Program-made: the position numbers and the translations under genes
Shown here: piece by piece, positions 19,728-28,996 of the stretch
Position numbering within the stretch: the first letter of the stretch is position 1
Layout of the letters: each line of letters opens with the position of its first letter
Notes under the pieces: generated by a model
Seen by the model: the letters and a program-made list of their open reading frames with translations, nothing else
Told to the model about the DNA's origin: nothing
The model's database searches: none
From: Lysobacterales bacterium
GTDB taxonomy: Bacteria > Pseudomonadota > Gammaproteobacteria > Xanthomonadales > Xanthomonadaceae
Assembly: GCA_017302135.1 (NCBI GenBank)
Contig: JAFLDZ010000005.1
Span: forward strand, 1-64,000
Direction: 5' to 3'
Length of the DNA stretch: 64,000 nucleotides

Positions 19728-20440
19728 TAAGTTTCCTTTTCCGCTTGCGCGTGGTGTTTTGCACCGACGCCCGCGACGGCGCCCGGCGCCGTGAACGGAA
19801 TCGTATCCGGCGCTACCGCGCCGCCGCTGATGATGAAGCTCATCGCCTGATCGACGGTCCAGTCGGTCGGGGTCATTTTTTCGACCGGCACGATTTCCAG
19901 ATAGCCGGAAGTCGGATTCGGTGTGGTCGGCACGTAGACCGCTGCGAGTTCGCGTCCGGTGCCCTGTTCGCGCATGACCCGGGTGACGAAACCGAGGGTC
20001 TTCATCTCGGTATGCGGAAAATCGATCAGGACCACGCGCTGGGTGCCGTCGGGTTTGGTCTGCAGGATATCCAGCAATTTGCGCGAACTGCCGTAGATGG
20101 TGTTGGCCAATGGAATGCGCTTGATCAGTGTTTCGAACCAGCCGAGCATGCGTTGGCCGAGCATGCGCCGGGTCAGCCAACCCGCGAACAGGATCACACC
20201 CAGCGTGGCGACCAGCCCGATGGCCGTTTTCACCCAGGCCTGCGCCAGCCAGCTGAAGGCATCGGGAGTGGTCACCGCGAGGGTCTGCAGAATCGGATCG
20301 ATCAGCGGTCGACTCAAATCCGACAGCATCACGAAGACGAATTTGACGACGACCCAGGTGAGCCAGATCGGCAGAAGCGTGAGCAGGCCTGCGATGAACA
20401 GACCTTGCAGGCGGCGGCCGAGCGAGTGGGGATTCGACAT
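19727..20440 (-). CDS. DUF502 membrane protein
   Basis: 237 residues. Two transmembrane helices (about 13-36 and 72-95) are followed by a soluble domain with the family stretches IPLANTIYGSSRKLLD and FVTRVM. The family is widespread and of unknown function. The start is the ATG at 20438-20440, 12 codons into the open frame. Overlaps the yhhQ start by one base, so the two are probably co-transcribed. Confidence 0.88.
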   Translation of the reverse strand: MSNPHSLGRRLQGLFIAGLLTLLPIWLTWVVVKFVFVMLSDLSRPLIDPILQTLAVTTPDAFSWLAQAWVKTAIGLVATLGVILFAGWLTRRMLGQRMLGWFETLIKRIPLANTIYGSSRKLLDILQTKPDGTQRVVLIDFPHTEMKTLGFVTRVMREQGTGRELAAVYVPTTPNPTSGYLEIVPVEKMTPTDWTVDQAMSFIISGGAVAPDTIPFTAPGAVAGVGAKHHAQAEKET

Positions 20441-20566
20441 GTCGCGATTGTAAGGGCTCGCGTACAGCCCCTGCATCGTGATCGCGATCGTGAACGCGAT
20501 CGATCGCGACTGTGGATGCCGGTTTCGGCTTCGCTCGGTGTTCGGTGCGATCGGAATGGTGGCGAT

Positions 20567-20601
20567 GTCGGGCTTGAGCCCGACCTACAGCCCGACCTAC
20601 A
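20567..20601. repeat. REP-like palindromic repeat
   Basis: Stem GTCGGGC/GCCCGAC with a TTGA loop, followed by a tandem copy of GCCCGACCTACA (20578-20589 and 20590-20601). TGTAGG-type units with such hairpins are typical REP elements of xanthomonads and pseudomonads. The repeat runs into the last codon and stop of the kinase gene. Confidence 0.65.
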
Positions 20602-22645
20602 GCTCGCGCACGAGCCTGAAACCGACGTCGTCGTAGCCGCGCGCGGCTTCCAGCGGGCGGCCGCCGCCGGCACCGCGCCAGCTGCGGCCTGCGGTCATGC
20701 GCCGCGCGCAACTGCCACCTGCGCAGTCGTTGAGCCATTCGGCAACGGCTTTGCCGCTGTCGTTGCGGGACGCCGCCTGGGCTTCCGCAGCGGTCGGCAG
20801 ACGATACCGGTGTTTGCCGCGCTGGCTGTGCCAGCGGGCGTAGGCCTCCGCGTCCTGCCACGAGACGCAGACCACCGAGGCATTGTTGGACTGCTGGAAA
20901 CCGGGCGCCTCCCAGGTCCGGGGCGCGAGCACCCGCAGCAGCGAGGCGCGTTCGCGGCACAGCGCAGGCTGACGCTGCGTGGCCTTGGCGAATTCGGAAT
21001 ACGCGTCGCGGCTGACCGCAGTGCGGGACACGGCGACCACTTTGCCGCCGGCTTCGACCAGGGTCATGTCGCCGATGTTGTCGGCGACGCGATCGCCGGG
21101 TTGCGCGATTCGGGTGGCGCGCGACTGCAGCGCGGCGATCTGTGCGCCGTCCAGCCCCAGCGTTTTCGCGGAAGCCACCACCCGCTGCGCGGCGCTGCGA
21201 TCGGCTTTGGCCTGGGCCTTGTCCATCCGGGTCGACAGCGTGGTGCTCAAGCGTTTGCGAACCTGGATCATCGCGGCTGGCCCACGGACACGATCCTGTT
21301 CCGCCAATCGCTGCATGCGGCTGACGAGGTCGCGTACCGCAGCATCCTCACCCTTGAGCAGCCGCTGCTCGCTCTGGTCGCCGAGTGCGGCGAGCAGGCG
21401 TGCGCTGACGGTGGACAGCCCGGTATGGCTGGGATCCGTGCGCCAGGCGGCCATCACGCTGTCGTAGGCGTTTTCGCCTGCGGGCGAGATCAGCCGGCCC
21501 TGCTGTAACTGCTGCTCGGCGGCGGCCACGTACGGCTGCGCGGCGGACTCAGGCGCGGCGCGCAGCATCGAGTCGCTGGGGTCGGGCTCCGGTGCGGCGA
21601 GGGTGGGATCGAATCCCTGGGTGGTCGTTTCTTGCGCAGGGCGTTCTTCGGACGTTGCGATGAGGCTGGCGAGCCGCTTTTCGGCGCTGTTCTGATCCAG
21701 CCGCGACAGCAGGGCGATGGCGCCCATGCCGATGGCGGCGATCGTGGCAGCGGCGACCAATTGCTTCAGACCGAACCGTGCGCGCAACCGGGCATAGGCG
21801 GCGCGCAGCGGTTGCCGCTGCGCATGCGGCACCCGGCGCATCGCTTCGAGCATGTCCTGCGCGTCGGTGAAGCGTTCGATCGGCGATTTGGCCAGTGCGC
21901 GATCGAAGAAACGCTGCCATTGGCCGAGATGCGGCGGCAGCCTCGGGATGGGATCCTGAACGTGCTTGAGCGCCATCGACAGCCCGTCTTCGGCCAGGTA
22001 GGGCAACTTGCCGACCAGCATTTCCCACGCCAACACGCCGAGGCTGTAGAGGTCGGCGCGCAGATCGACTTCGGAGCCGCGCGCCTGTTCGGGGGCCATG
22101 TAAGCGGTGCTGCCCACGGCGACGCCGGCAGTGGTGACGCGCGACCCGTAGCCCCGGCGCAGGGCGATGCCGAAATCGGTCAGCATCGGTCGCTCGGCTT
22201 CGTCGAACAGCACGTTCTCGGCCTTCACATCGCGATGGATCACGCCGCGGCTATGGGCGAAGGCGAGGGCGCTCAGCAGGGCTTCGAGGATTTCGCGGAC
22301 CCGGGATTCGTCGCTGGTGAGATTGCGCTTGCCCAGATGTCCGCGCGGCAGCACCGGCATGACGTGGTAGGGCTGGCCTTCCTTGGTCCGCCCGACCTCG
22401 TGGATATGAACGATATGCGGGTGGTCGAGGCGGGCGATGGTGCGGGCTTCGTTCTCGAACCGCCGACGGCCGATTTCGTCGGCCAGCGCCTCCTGGCGCA
22501 TGAGTTTGATCGCCACCTCGCGTCCCAGCGACAACTGCTGGCCGAGATAGACCGTGGACATGCCGCCATGCCCGAGAATGCGGAGCAGGCGGTAACCGGC
22601 GATCTCCGGCCACCCATCCTGCTGATCCGTCTGCGTAAAACTCAT
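20597..22645 (-). CDS. Membrane Ser/Thr protein kinase with sulfatase-modifying-factor-like domain
   Basis: 682 residues. Residues 1-270 form a Hanks-type kinase: glycine-rich loop GHGGMSTV, K47, H137-R-D139 and DFG at 157-159. A single transmembrane helix (about 293-315) separates it from an extracytoplasmic part: a helical, Ala/Gln-rich region and then a C-terminal domain resembling the formylglycine-generating-enzyme/SUMF1 fold (NNASVVCVSWQDAEAYARW, YRLPTAAEAQAA, final GFRLVREL). Kinase-FGE fusions are known in bacteria; the outer domain is usually a ligand sensor. The start follows a GGGGGAG ribosome-binding site. The gene stands alone, and substrates are unknown. Confidence 0.9.
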   Translation of the reverse strand: MSFTQTDQQDGWPEIAGYRLLRILGHGGMSTVYLGQQLSLGREVAIKLMRQEALADEIGRRRFENEARTIARLDHPHIVHIHEVGRTKEGQPYHVMPVLPRGHLGKRNLTSDESRVREILEALLSALAFAHSRGVIHRDVKAENVLFDEAERPMLTDFGIALRRGYGSRVTTAGVAVGSTAYMAPEQARGSEVDLRADLYSLGVLAWEMLVGKLPYLAEDGLSMALKHVQDPIPRLPPHLGQWQRFFDRALAKSPIERFTDAQDMLEAMRRVPHAQRQPLRAAYARLRARFGLKQLVAAATIAAIGMGAIALLSRLDQNSAEKRLASLIATSEERPAQETTTQGFDPTLAAPEPDPSDSMLRAAPESAAQPYVAAAEQQLQQGRLISPAGENAYDSVMAAWRTDPSHTGLSTVSARLLAALGDQSEQRLLKGEDAAVRDLVSRMQRLAEQDRVRGPAAMIQVRKRLSTTLSTRMDKAQAKADRSAAQRVVASAKTLGLDGAQIAALQSRATRIAQPGDRVADNIGDMTLVEAGGKVVAVSRTAVSRDAYSEFAKATQRQPALCRERASLLRVLAPRTWEAPGFQQSNNASVVCVSWQDAEAYARWHSQRGKHRYRLPTAAEAQAASRNDSGKAVAEWLNDCAGGSCARRMTAGRSWRGAGGGRPLEAARGYDDVGFRLVREL

Positions 22646-22767
22646 GTACTGCTCCCCCTGCTGCCCGTCGAGCATACCCAAGGCGGGGGGCGGAGTGAAT
22701 CCGCGCAGGCCCGGGATTGTTTGACGGTATCCTCATCGTTAACGCAAAAACGGGCGAAACATTGCGC

Positions 22768-24162
22768 ATGTCGTTGAGAACGTGGTCGAAACGGGTGGCC
22801 CAGGGCCTGCTGGTGGTCGTGCTTCTGGTGGCGTCGGCATGGGCGACGTCACGCCTGCTCGGGCCGACCGATGCGCAGGAAGCGGCGCTGGCGACGATGC
22901 GTGAGCCGCTGCCCGCCGTGGAGCGCAATGCCTTTGCCGCACTTTGGCTAATGCCGTATGAGGTGCCTGTATCGGAGCGCGATGCGACATTCGCGGATGA
23001 CCTTCGGCGGGTCGAGGCGATGCAGCGCGAGGCGATGCTGCCCGGGTCAGGGGTGCATCCGAACCGATCCGCCGATGCCTACGACGCGCCCAGTCCTGCT
23101 GCCGGGCGCTATCCCGCAGCGATCGCTGCGGAAGAATTCGAGCGCTTCTGCAAACCCCGCGAGAACTGTCTGAAGCGGGTGTCTGCGGACCTCGATGGTT
23201 ATGCCGCGTTGATCGAGCGCAGCGCGGGGCTGCTGGATCGGATCGAGGCACTGGAGGAATACGACGGCCTGCATCAGGCGTTTGGTCTGCGCTTCGATTC
23301 GCCGATGCCCGCTTACCAATACGGCACGCTGATTCGCACTCGTCATGCCGTCTGGTATCGGCAGGGGCGGACGATGGACGCGCTCGATCGTACCTGCAGG
23401 GCGATCACCACCTGGCGCCGTCTTGGCGCCAACAGCGACACTCTCGTTTCCAGAATCCTCGGCGCGTCCTATGCGGGCGATGCCTATGCGCGCCAGTTTG
23501 CGCAGATGCTGGTGGAAATGCCCCGGGATGCCGTATTGCCCGCGTCTTGCGCGAAAGCCTTCGAACCGCCTGCCGGGGAAGAAGTGTCCATCTGCAGCGC
23601 GATGCGCGGAGAATTCGCCTTCATGTATTCGTCGATAGCGATTGCCCGGGAGGATCGGACGCTGTTCTCGTCGCGGATGTCGAAGCTGCTGTCGCCGTTG
23701 CTCTTCAGCGAAGAAATGACCGCCGCCAGTTTTGCGGAACCCCTCGCGTTCTACTGCCGCGCCGACATCCTTCGTGCGATGGCTGACGATGTACCCATCG
23801 TCAGCCCGGACGCGTCGCGGGGCGACCTCGGGTTCCAGTGTTTGAGCAACGCGTACGGTTGCGTGCTGGGCGGGATGGCATCGCCGGGCTTCGATGGCTA
23901 TGCCGCACAGGTGATGGACACCAACGCCCGTCTGCGCTTGATCGGTGCGCTGTTGCGCATACGGACCGACATCGGTGATACGCATCCGTTCTCCGTGCGG
24001 CTGAAAGCCACTGTCAATAATGCCGGTTTGCGCAATCGACGCGTCGACATCAGTCCGGACGGACGCAGCCTGTGGTTGCAGAACTACCGAAGCGGCGAAG
24101 CGCATTGGGAAATCCCGCTACCTGCGTACTTCCACTCTCCCGCAGCCGAAGCCTCACGCTGA
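22768..24162 (+). CDS. Hypothetical membrane-anchored protein
   Basis: 464 residues. One N-terminal transmembrane helix or uncleaved signal (about 11-31) with the bulk outside the cytoplasm. The long soluble part is helical, with cysteine pairs (FCKPRENC, SCAKAF/ICSAM), and has no family I can name. It diverges from the kinase gene across about 120 bases, so shared regulation is possible. The start is the Met at 22768; an in-frame start 17 codons upstream is less likely because it would put charged residues ahead of the helix. It overlaps the convergent DUF4442 gene by 9 bases. Confidence 0.7.
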   Translation: MSLRTWSKRVAQGLLVVVLLVASAWATSRLLGPTDAQEAALATMREPLPAVERNAFAALWLMPYEVPVSERDATFADDLRRVEAMQREAMLPGSGVHPNRSADAYDAPSPAAGRYPAAIAAEEFERFCKPRENCLKRVSADLDGYAALIERSAGLLDRIEALEEYDGLHQAFGLRFDSPMPAYQYGTLIRTRHAVWYRQGRTMDALDRTCRAITTWRRLGANSDTLVSRILGASYAGDAYARQFAQMLVEMPRDAVLPASCAKAFEPPAGEEVSICSAMRGEFAFMYSSIAIAREDRTLFSSRMSKLLSPLLFSEEMTAASFAEPLAFYCRADILRAMADDVPIVSPDASRGDLGFQCLSNAYGCVLGGMASPGFDGYAAQVMDTNARLRLIGALLRIRTDIGDTHPFSVRLKATVNNAGLRNRRVDISPDGRSLWLQNYRSGEAHWEIPLPAYFHSPAAEASR

Positions 24163-24624
24163 GGACGTATCGCGCTTCCGGCGGACATACAGCTGCTTGC
24201 GTGCGCGTGCGACGACTTCGCCTTCGGCGCCGACGATCTCGGTCTCGAACCAGCGCAGGTGCTTCTCGCCGTCGGCGGTCGCCGCGCGGATGTCGTCGAG
24301 CGTCGCGTCGTCGAGCCGGAACTGCGCGCGCACGGTGCCGCGGCCGGGCTTCAGGAATGCAATCTCGCCGGCCTTGTCCCAGACGATGTAGTCGCGACCC
24401 AGTGCGTGGAAGGCGAGCAGCATCCAGAATGGATCGGTCATCGCGAACAGGCTGCCGCCGAAATGCACGCCCACGTAGTTGCGGTTCCACCAGTGCGGGC
24501 GCAGTTCGACTTCGGCGTGGCGCCAGTCGTCTGCGATCGCGCGGACCCGTATGCCCGCAAACAGGAACGGCGGCCACAGATTCAGGATGCGCCGCAGACG
24601 ACGCGCCGTGATGTCGCGCGCCAC
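24154..24624 (-). CDS. DUF4442 hotdog-fold protein, putative thioesterase
   Basis: 156 residues. The DUF4442 hallmark NRNYVGVHFGGSLFAMTDP (central helix of a hotdog fold) is seen at about 48-66, followed by the IVWDKAGEIAFLKPG strand. The family is related to acyl-CoA thioesterases, but activity has not been established for these members. It lies 7 bases downstream of the thioredoxin gene, so the two are probably transcribed together. Confidence 0.85.
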   Translation of the reverse strand: MARDITARRLRRILNLWPPFLFAGIRVRAIADDWRHAEVELRPHWWNRNYVGVHFGGSLFAMTDPFWMLLAFHALGRDYIVWDKAGEIAFLKPGRGTVRAQFRLDDATLDDIRAATADGEKHLRWFETEIVGAEGEVVARARKQLYVRRKRDTSSA

Positions 24625-24631
24625 GGGTCGA

Positions 24632-25501
24632 TCAGACCAGCAGCAGCGACGACATCTTGCGGCGGTATTGGCCGACCAGGTCCTCGTCTTCGATGATCCG
24701 GAAAGCGTCGATCAGCGCCTTGCGCGGCAGGCCTTCGTCGAACGTGCGATCGCGGCGCAGCATCTCCAGAAAATGTTCGAGACCTTCCTGCGAACGGCCG
24801 GCAACGATGTCGTGCACGCCGAGCAGATGGCGCGCGCGCAGATCGCCTTCGTTGGCGGCGAGCGTCGCCAGTAGCGTTTCGACCGGCGGGGCGTCCTTCA
24901 GCAGCGCGGCGAAACCCAGTCGCGCGCGGGCGCGTATGGCGCGGTCGTCGGTCGACAGATTGGCGGGCAGGGCGTCGAGCAGGCGCTCGGCTTCGGCGGC
25001 GTTGCCGGTCTGCAGCAGGGCGATGGCCAGATCGAGTTTCAATGCGTCGTTTTCCGGCGCCGCTTCGATCTCCTCGCGCAGACGCGCGACCTCGGCAAGC
25101 GGATCGACCGCCGGCGGCAGCGCTTCTTCGGCGACGGCGGCTTCGACCGCGACCGGCTCGATGCCGTGATGTTTCAGGAACTCACGCAGTTGGCCATCGG
25201 GCAGTGCGCCCTGGAAGCCATCCACCAACTGGCCGTTCTTCACCAGCACCACGGTCGGGATCGAACGGATCTGGAAGGCGGCGCCCAGCTCCTGCTCGGC
25301 TTCGACATCGACCTTGGCCAGCAGGAACGCGCCACCGAACTCCGCTGCCAAGGCCTCCAGCATCGGCCCGAGGGTCTTGCACGGGCCGCACCATTCGGCC
25401 CAGAAATCCAGCAATACCGGGGTCTGCAGCGAACGCTGCATCACATCGGTTTCGAAGTTCTGCGCGTTGGCGTCGAACACGTGGGAAGAGGCGGGGGACA
25501 T
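24632..25501 (-). CDS. cnoX: Thioredoxin-TPR co-chaperone (CnoX/YbbN-like)
   Basis: 289 residues. A thioredoxin domain (about 1-115) with an active-site W-C38-G-P-C41 and cis-Pro (SIPTVVL) is followed by a tetratricopeptide-like helical domain (about 140-289). This layout is that of YbbN/CnoX, which protects proteins from oxidation and passes them to GroEL and DnaK. E. coli CnoX has lost the first cysteine and Caulobacter CnoX keeps CxxC; this one keeps both, so it may also reduce disulfides. Cytoplasmic. Confidence 0.9.
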   Translation of the reverse strand: MSPASSHVFDANAQNFETDVMQRSLQTPVLLDFWAEWCGPCKTLGPMLEALAAEFGGAFLLAKVDVEAEQELGAAFQIRSIPTVVLVKNGQLVDGFQGALPDGQLREFLKHHGIEPVAVEAAVAEEALPPAVDPLAEVARLREEIEAAPENDALKLDLAIALLQTGNAAEAERLLDALPANLSTDDRAIRARARLGFAALLKDAPPVETLLATLAANEGDLRARHLLGVHDIVAGRSQEGLEHFLEMLRRDRTFDEGLPRKALIDAFRIIEDEDLVGQYRRKMSSLLLV

Positions 25502-25591
25502 GCGGCGATTCCGTGGGTGTGAGTCCTGTCTATTGTGCCAGTCGACGGCGGTTGCAAGGTGGCGTCGTGCCGGAATCGCGGCCGACAGGCT

Positions 25592-26497
25592 TCATTCGCC
25601 GAACAGCAGATTGGCGGGCGCGTACTGATCGGTCAGCGGACGATAGCCTTCGATCTTCGGCTGCGGATGCGATTCCAGTTCGCGGACGAAAATGCCGATT
25701 TCGTGAAATCGACCTTCCAGCTTGCCGGCGCTGTCGCGGATCGTCGTGGCTGGCGGCAATCCGTCGCGGCCGGCCAGGATGATCCGGTTGCCCATCGACA
25801 TGTCCACGACCCGGGTGTCGGCGAACACCGATTGATAGGTGGCCGCTTCGTAAGGCGCCAGGGGCCCGCGCGCAAATGTGTTCGAAGCGACCACGCCCCC
25901 GGGCGCGAGCAGAGACTTCACTTCTTCGATGAATTCGCGGCTCATCAGGTGTTCGGGCACGTAAACGCGCTCGTAGGCGTCGATGACGACCAGATCGTAG
26001 CGGATGCCGGCACGGGCCTGGCGGCGCACGAAGACGCGCCCGTCGCCGATGTACGTCTTCAGACGCGCGTCTTCCCGATAGCCGAAATAGGTTTTGGCGA
26101 CTTCGACGACCGCCGGGTCCAGCTCGACCACGTCGATGCGTATCGACGGATCCATGCGGCGCATCGCGGTCGAGATGACGCCGCCGCCCAGGCCGATCAC
26201 CAGCACGCGGCGCGCATCCGGATTCGCCACCAGACCCGCGAACACCGCGCGCGTGTACGGTATGGCGAGCAGGTTCGGTGCGTCCTTCAGGATGCAGCTC
26301 TGCATTCCGCCGCGTCGCGCGAACGACATGCAGCGGTGCGTGTCGGTGTCCAGCACGATGATGTCGCGGTACATCGATTTCTGGCGATGGACGATGTCGC
26401 CCCGGTTCGGATCGGCATCGCGCGCGCATCCGGAGGTCGCCAGCGACAGCAGCGCGACCAGACCGGCAGCGATGCCTGCGACCAGGCTAGCGCGCAT
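25592..26497 (-). CDS. Spermidine-synthase-like methyltransferase-fold protein
   Basis: 301 residues. A short hydrophobic N-terminus ending in a lipobox-like TSGC is followed by a spermidine-synthase-like Rossmann domain: VLVIGLGGGVIS (nucleotide/SAM site), DVVELDPAVVEVA and LVVIDAY. The N-terminal segment suggests the protein is anchored at the membrane, unusual for a polyamine enzyme. Its start overlaps the end of the membrane gene upstream by 11 bases. In many bacteria the two parts form one fused MFS/spermidine-synthase protein; here they are two genes. Activity unknown. Confidence 0.82.
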   Translation of the reverse strand: MRASLVAGIAAGLVALLSLATSGCARDADPNRGDIVHRQKSMYRDIIVLDTDTHRCMSFARRGGMQSCILKDAPNLLAIPYTRAVFAGLVANPDARRVLVIGLGGGVISTAMRRMDPSIRIDVVELDPAVVEVAKTYFGYREDARLKTYIGDGRVFVRRQARAGIRYDLVVIDAYERVYVPEHLMSREFIEEVKSLLAPGGVVASNTFARGPLAPYEAATYQSVFADTRVVDMSMGNRIILAGRDGLPPATTIRDSAGKLEGRFHEIGIFVRELESHPQPKIEGYRPLTDQYAPANLLFGE

Positions 26498-27161
26498 GTC
26501 GGTCGCGTCCGGTCATGCACAGCCAGGCGCCGATCGCGAACGAGATCGCGATCAGGCCGATGATGATCGTGTTGATCTCGAACAGCAGCACCAGATAGAA
26601 CGTGGTCAGGATCGTGCCGCCGGCGGAGCCGAGCGTGGATGCGAAGTACAGCCGGCCGGCCGATTGCCCCGAGCGCTCGACGTTGTCGATCAACAGCCGC
26701 ACCGCATACGGCGAGACCATGCCCGAGAACACCGTCGGCGCGCTGAACATCAGTGACGCGGCCAGCAGCGAACCGTAGCGCGGGTCCTCGATCGCGAACG
26801 ACAGCGCGTCGAAGACCGCGTCGCCGAACAGGATGACCGGCAGTGCGAGCAGCGCCTCCGCGATCAGCAGCAGCCCCAGACCGCGCAGCGATGGCGAACG
26901 CAGCGAAAGCTGGCCGCCGATGAGATAGCCGACCGCCAGCGCGGTCATGAACACCGCGATCAATGCGCCCCAGACGAAGATCGAGCTGCCGAAGTAGGGC
27001 GCCAGCAGCCGGCCACCGAGCAGTTCCACGCCCATCACGAAGAAGCCGCTCCATGCGGCGGTGCTGTACAGCGCGGCATTGCGCCAACGCCAGCGCGGCG
27101 ACGGCACCGTGTCGAGCGGGTGTGATGGCGGCGCTGCCGTTCCGGGTGGGCTGGCGGACAT
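26487..27161 (-). CDS. Membrane half of a split MFS/spermidine-synthase pair
   Basis: 224 residues with about six transmembrane helices (from SGFFVMGVELLGGRLLAPYFG through GTILTTFYLVLLF to IIIGLIAISFAIGAW). The first helix block, with GVELLGGRLLAPYFG, is the signature of the membrane portion of fused spermidine-synthase-like proteins. The start is the ATG at 27159-27161 with GGAACC upstream; an N-terminal extension of 27 codons was rejected as it would begin in the promoter area. Translationally coupled to the synthase-like gene. Confidence 0.82.
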   Translation of the reverse strand: MSASPPGTAAPPSHPLDTVPSPRWRWRNAALYSTAAWSGFFVMGVELLGGRLLAPYFGSSIFVWGALIAVFMTALAVGYLIGGQLSLRSPSLRGLGLLLIAEALLALPVILFGDAVFDALSFAIEDPRYGSLLAASLMFSAPTVFSGMVSPYAVRLLIDNVERSGQSAGRLYFASTLGSAGGTILTTFYLVLLFEINTIIIGLIAISFAIGAWLCMTGRDRHAR

Positions 27162-27232
27162 GCGGGTTCCTTCAAAAATGCGACCGGGGATTGTGCCAGT
27201 CAGGGCGTATTGCTGGGGGATGTAAAAAAGAC

Positions 27233-27272
27233 TTGACATCAAAATCTCGAAATGTATTCTTTACCTTACATT
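27233..27272 (+). promoter_or_regulatory. Promoter with overlapping palindrome for the 27295-28755 operon
   Basis: TTGACA (27233-27238), 16 bases, then TATTCT (27255-27260) form a good sigma-70 promoter. A perfect inverted repeat AATGTA-n10-TACATT (27251-27272) overlaps the -10 element, where a bound repressor would block transcription. The XRE-type regulator encoded in the same operon is the obvious candidate (inference). Confidence 0.6.
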
Positions 27273-27294
27273 TAGTAACCTTGAGTTGACTGCA

Positions 27295-27921
27295 ATGCTG
27301 ATCTCCACTTGGACACGTAGCGCTTTGATCATGGTTGCAGGCTGTGCACTGTGGCTATTGCTGGCGGGCCCGCAGGAACTCTTCGGCTGGGACACCGGGC
27401 AGTTCGGAATGGTGTTGCTGGTCGCCAGCGCCTGGGGCCTGCTTTACGTCGTCTCGCAGATGTCGGGCGAAGAGCTGCAGCGCTCGGCGTCGCCCGCCGA
27501 GTGGAAAGCGCGGATCGGCGCCGGCTTCACGGTGATCGCCATGGTGTACTTCTTCGCGAAGATGCACGTATTGAAGGATGTGACGCTGCCGCACGATCCG
27601 GACGCCAATGCCATTGGCCGCAATCTCGTGCTGCTGCTGATCGCGTGGCTCGTTCTCTCGGAAGTGCTGGCATCACGCTGGAAAGGCGCGGTGGAAGAGG
27701 ATGAACGCGACCGCGAGATCGCTGTCTTGGCGGCTAGCTGGGGCCACCGTGCGTTGATCTTCTGCATCGTCGGCATTGCGATGCTGAGCTTCACTCCGGC
27801 CGACAGGCTGGAATGGGCGACGCCGCTGATGATCGGCAATCTGCTGATCTTCGCGTTGATGTGGGGCTGGCTGTGCGAGTACGTGGCGACCTTGGCGTAT
27901 TACCGGCGCGACAGGCAGTGA
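27295..27921 (+). CDS. Hypothetical polytopic membrane protein
   Basis: 208 residues with about six hydrophobic helices, short loops and a short basic C-terminus. It contains no recognised motif. The start is the ATG at 27295; a TTG three codons upstream is possible. It is followed after 7 bases by a small XRE regulator and then a DUF998 gene, a membrane-protein/HTH-regulator grouping seen in many bacteria. Role unknown. Confidence 0.8.
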   Translation: MLISTWTRSALIMVAGCALWLLLAGPQELFGWDTGQFGMVLLVASAWGLLYVVSQMSGEELQRSASPAEWKARIGAGFTVIAMVYFFAKMHVLKDVTLPHDPDANAIGRNLVLLLIAWLVLSEVLASRWKGAVEEDERDREIAVLAASWGHRALIFCIVGIAMLSFTPADRLEWATPLMIGNLLIFALMWGWLCEYVATLAYYRRDRQ

Positions 27922-27928
27922 CGCGACG

Positions 27929-28147
27929 ATGACCACGACGCCGATCGCGAATCAAATCCGTCGTCTTCGCTTCGAACGCGGCGAGATGACCCAGGAAATC
28001 CTGGCGAATGCCTGTGGCGTGACCCGACAAACCATCATTGCGCTGGAGGCCGGACGCTACGGCCCGTCGCTCGAATTGGCGTTCAAGATCGCGCGGGCAT
28101 TCGGCGTGGGTGTCGAGGATGTATTCCAGTGGAAGGAGAGCGCATGA
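27929..28147 (+). CDS. Small XRE-family transcriptional regulator
   Basis: 72 residues, almost entirely a helix-turn-helix of the Cro/XRE type ([20 protein letters not shown] with the recognition helix [15 protein letters not shown]). This short form without an extra ligand domain is common (YozG-like) and typically encoded beside a membrane protein. It probably regulates its own operon through the palindrome at 27251-27272 (inference). Its stop overlaps the next gene start by 4 bases. Confidence 0.92.
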   Translation: MTTTPIANQIRRLRFERGEMTQEILANACGVTRQTIIALEAGRYGPSLELAFKIARAFGVGVEDVFQWKESA

Positions 28148-28755
28148 ATCGCACTGTGCGCATGGCTGGCGACGCTGCGCTGCTGATCTTCATCGCTGCA
28201 GCCGCGATATTCGGTGCGATGCTCGACGCAGGCGACGGTGGCTTCTCGCAGCGGACGCATCCACTCGCCTGGCTTGGCGCGCAGGGTGTACCCAGGGCGA
28301 CGATGTTCAATCTCGGCGGTTTCGCGCTGCCCGGGCTGATGGCGGCGGTTGCGCTGTGGCCGCTGCGTCCCGCGTTGCCGGCCGGTGCGCGCTGGAGCGC
28401 GAGGATCGGCGCGCAGCTGGTGCTGTTGTCGGCGATCGCGTTCGCGGCGCAGGGCGTGTTGCCATTGGATCTGGAGGAGATGGACGGTGCTGCGAGCGGC
28501 TTGCATGCCGCGGCGTGGACCCTCTGGTGCCTGTCGTTCTGCGCAGGTGCGCTGGCGCTGGCCTGGGGGCTTCGCGGAATGCCGCTGCGCCCGGGCTTTG
28601 TGGCGATCTGCGCGTTCGCCGGATCGATCGTCTTCCTGCTCGCGTTCGTCGCGCCGCTGTGGATACCGAATGCCTTCGCCCAGCGTGTGGCCTTCGTGCT
28701 GTGGCTTGGCTGGGTGGCGTGGGCCGGTCGGATTCCGCCACTCAGCCGTGCTTGA
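28144..28755 (+). CDS. DUF998 membrane protein
   Basis: 203 residues with about six transmembrane helices of the DUF998 family ([31 protein letters not shown]). The start is the ATG at 28144, overlapping the regulator stop. Function of the family is not known. It overlaps the convergent SemiSWEET gene by 14 bases. Confidence 0.85.
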   Translation: MNRTVRMAGDAALLIFIAAAAIFGAMLDAGDGGFSQRTHPLAWLGAQGVPRATMFNLGGFALPGLMAAVALWPLRPALPAGARWSARIGAQLVLLSAIAFAAQGVLPLDLEEMDGAASGLHAAAWTLWCLSFCAGALALAWGLRGMPLRPGFVAICAFAGSIVFLLAFVAPLWIPNAFAQRVAFVLWLGWVAWAGRIPPLSRA

Positions 28756-28996
28756 GCTTCAAGCCGAGAATGGTCGCCGACAGCAGGAAGGTCACGATAT
28801 TCGCAAGGATCATCGGCATCGAATCCAATGCGATGCCATAGACCAGCCACATCGCGATGCCCGCGGTGAAGACCACGTACATGCCCAATGAGATGCTGCG
28901 CGTGTCCCTGGTGCGTATGGTCTTGATCGCCTGCGGCACGAACGCGAGGGTGGTCATCACGGCGGCAATATAACCGGCCCATTCCATGTTCGCCAT
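28742..28996 (-). CDS. SemiSWEET-type PQ-loop sugar transporter
   Basis: 84 residues, three transmembrane helices, the size of a bacterial SemiSWEET half-transporter that works as a homodimer. The PQ-loop signature FVPQAIKTIRTRDTRSISLG is at about 19-38. The start ATG (28994-28996) shares a base with the stop of the amidohydrolase gene upstream, so the two are coupled. The transported sugar cannot be predicted. Confidence 0.9.
   Translation of the reverse strand: MANMEWAGYIAAVMTTLAFVPQAIKTIRTRDTRSISLGMYVVFTAGIAMWLVYGIALDSMPMILANIVTFLLSATILGLKLKHG

Noticed and set aside
16960..19764. A 934-residue frame joining yhhQ antisense/out-of-frame sequence to the DUF885 peptidase
   Set aside because: The N-terminal 320 residues are out of frame with yhhQ; the true gene starts at 18795 with a signal peptide.
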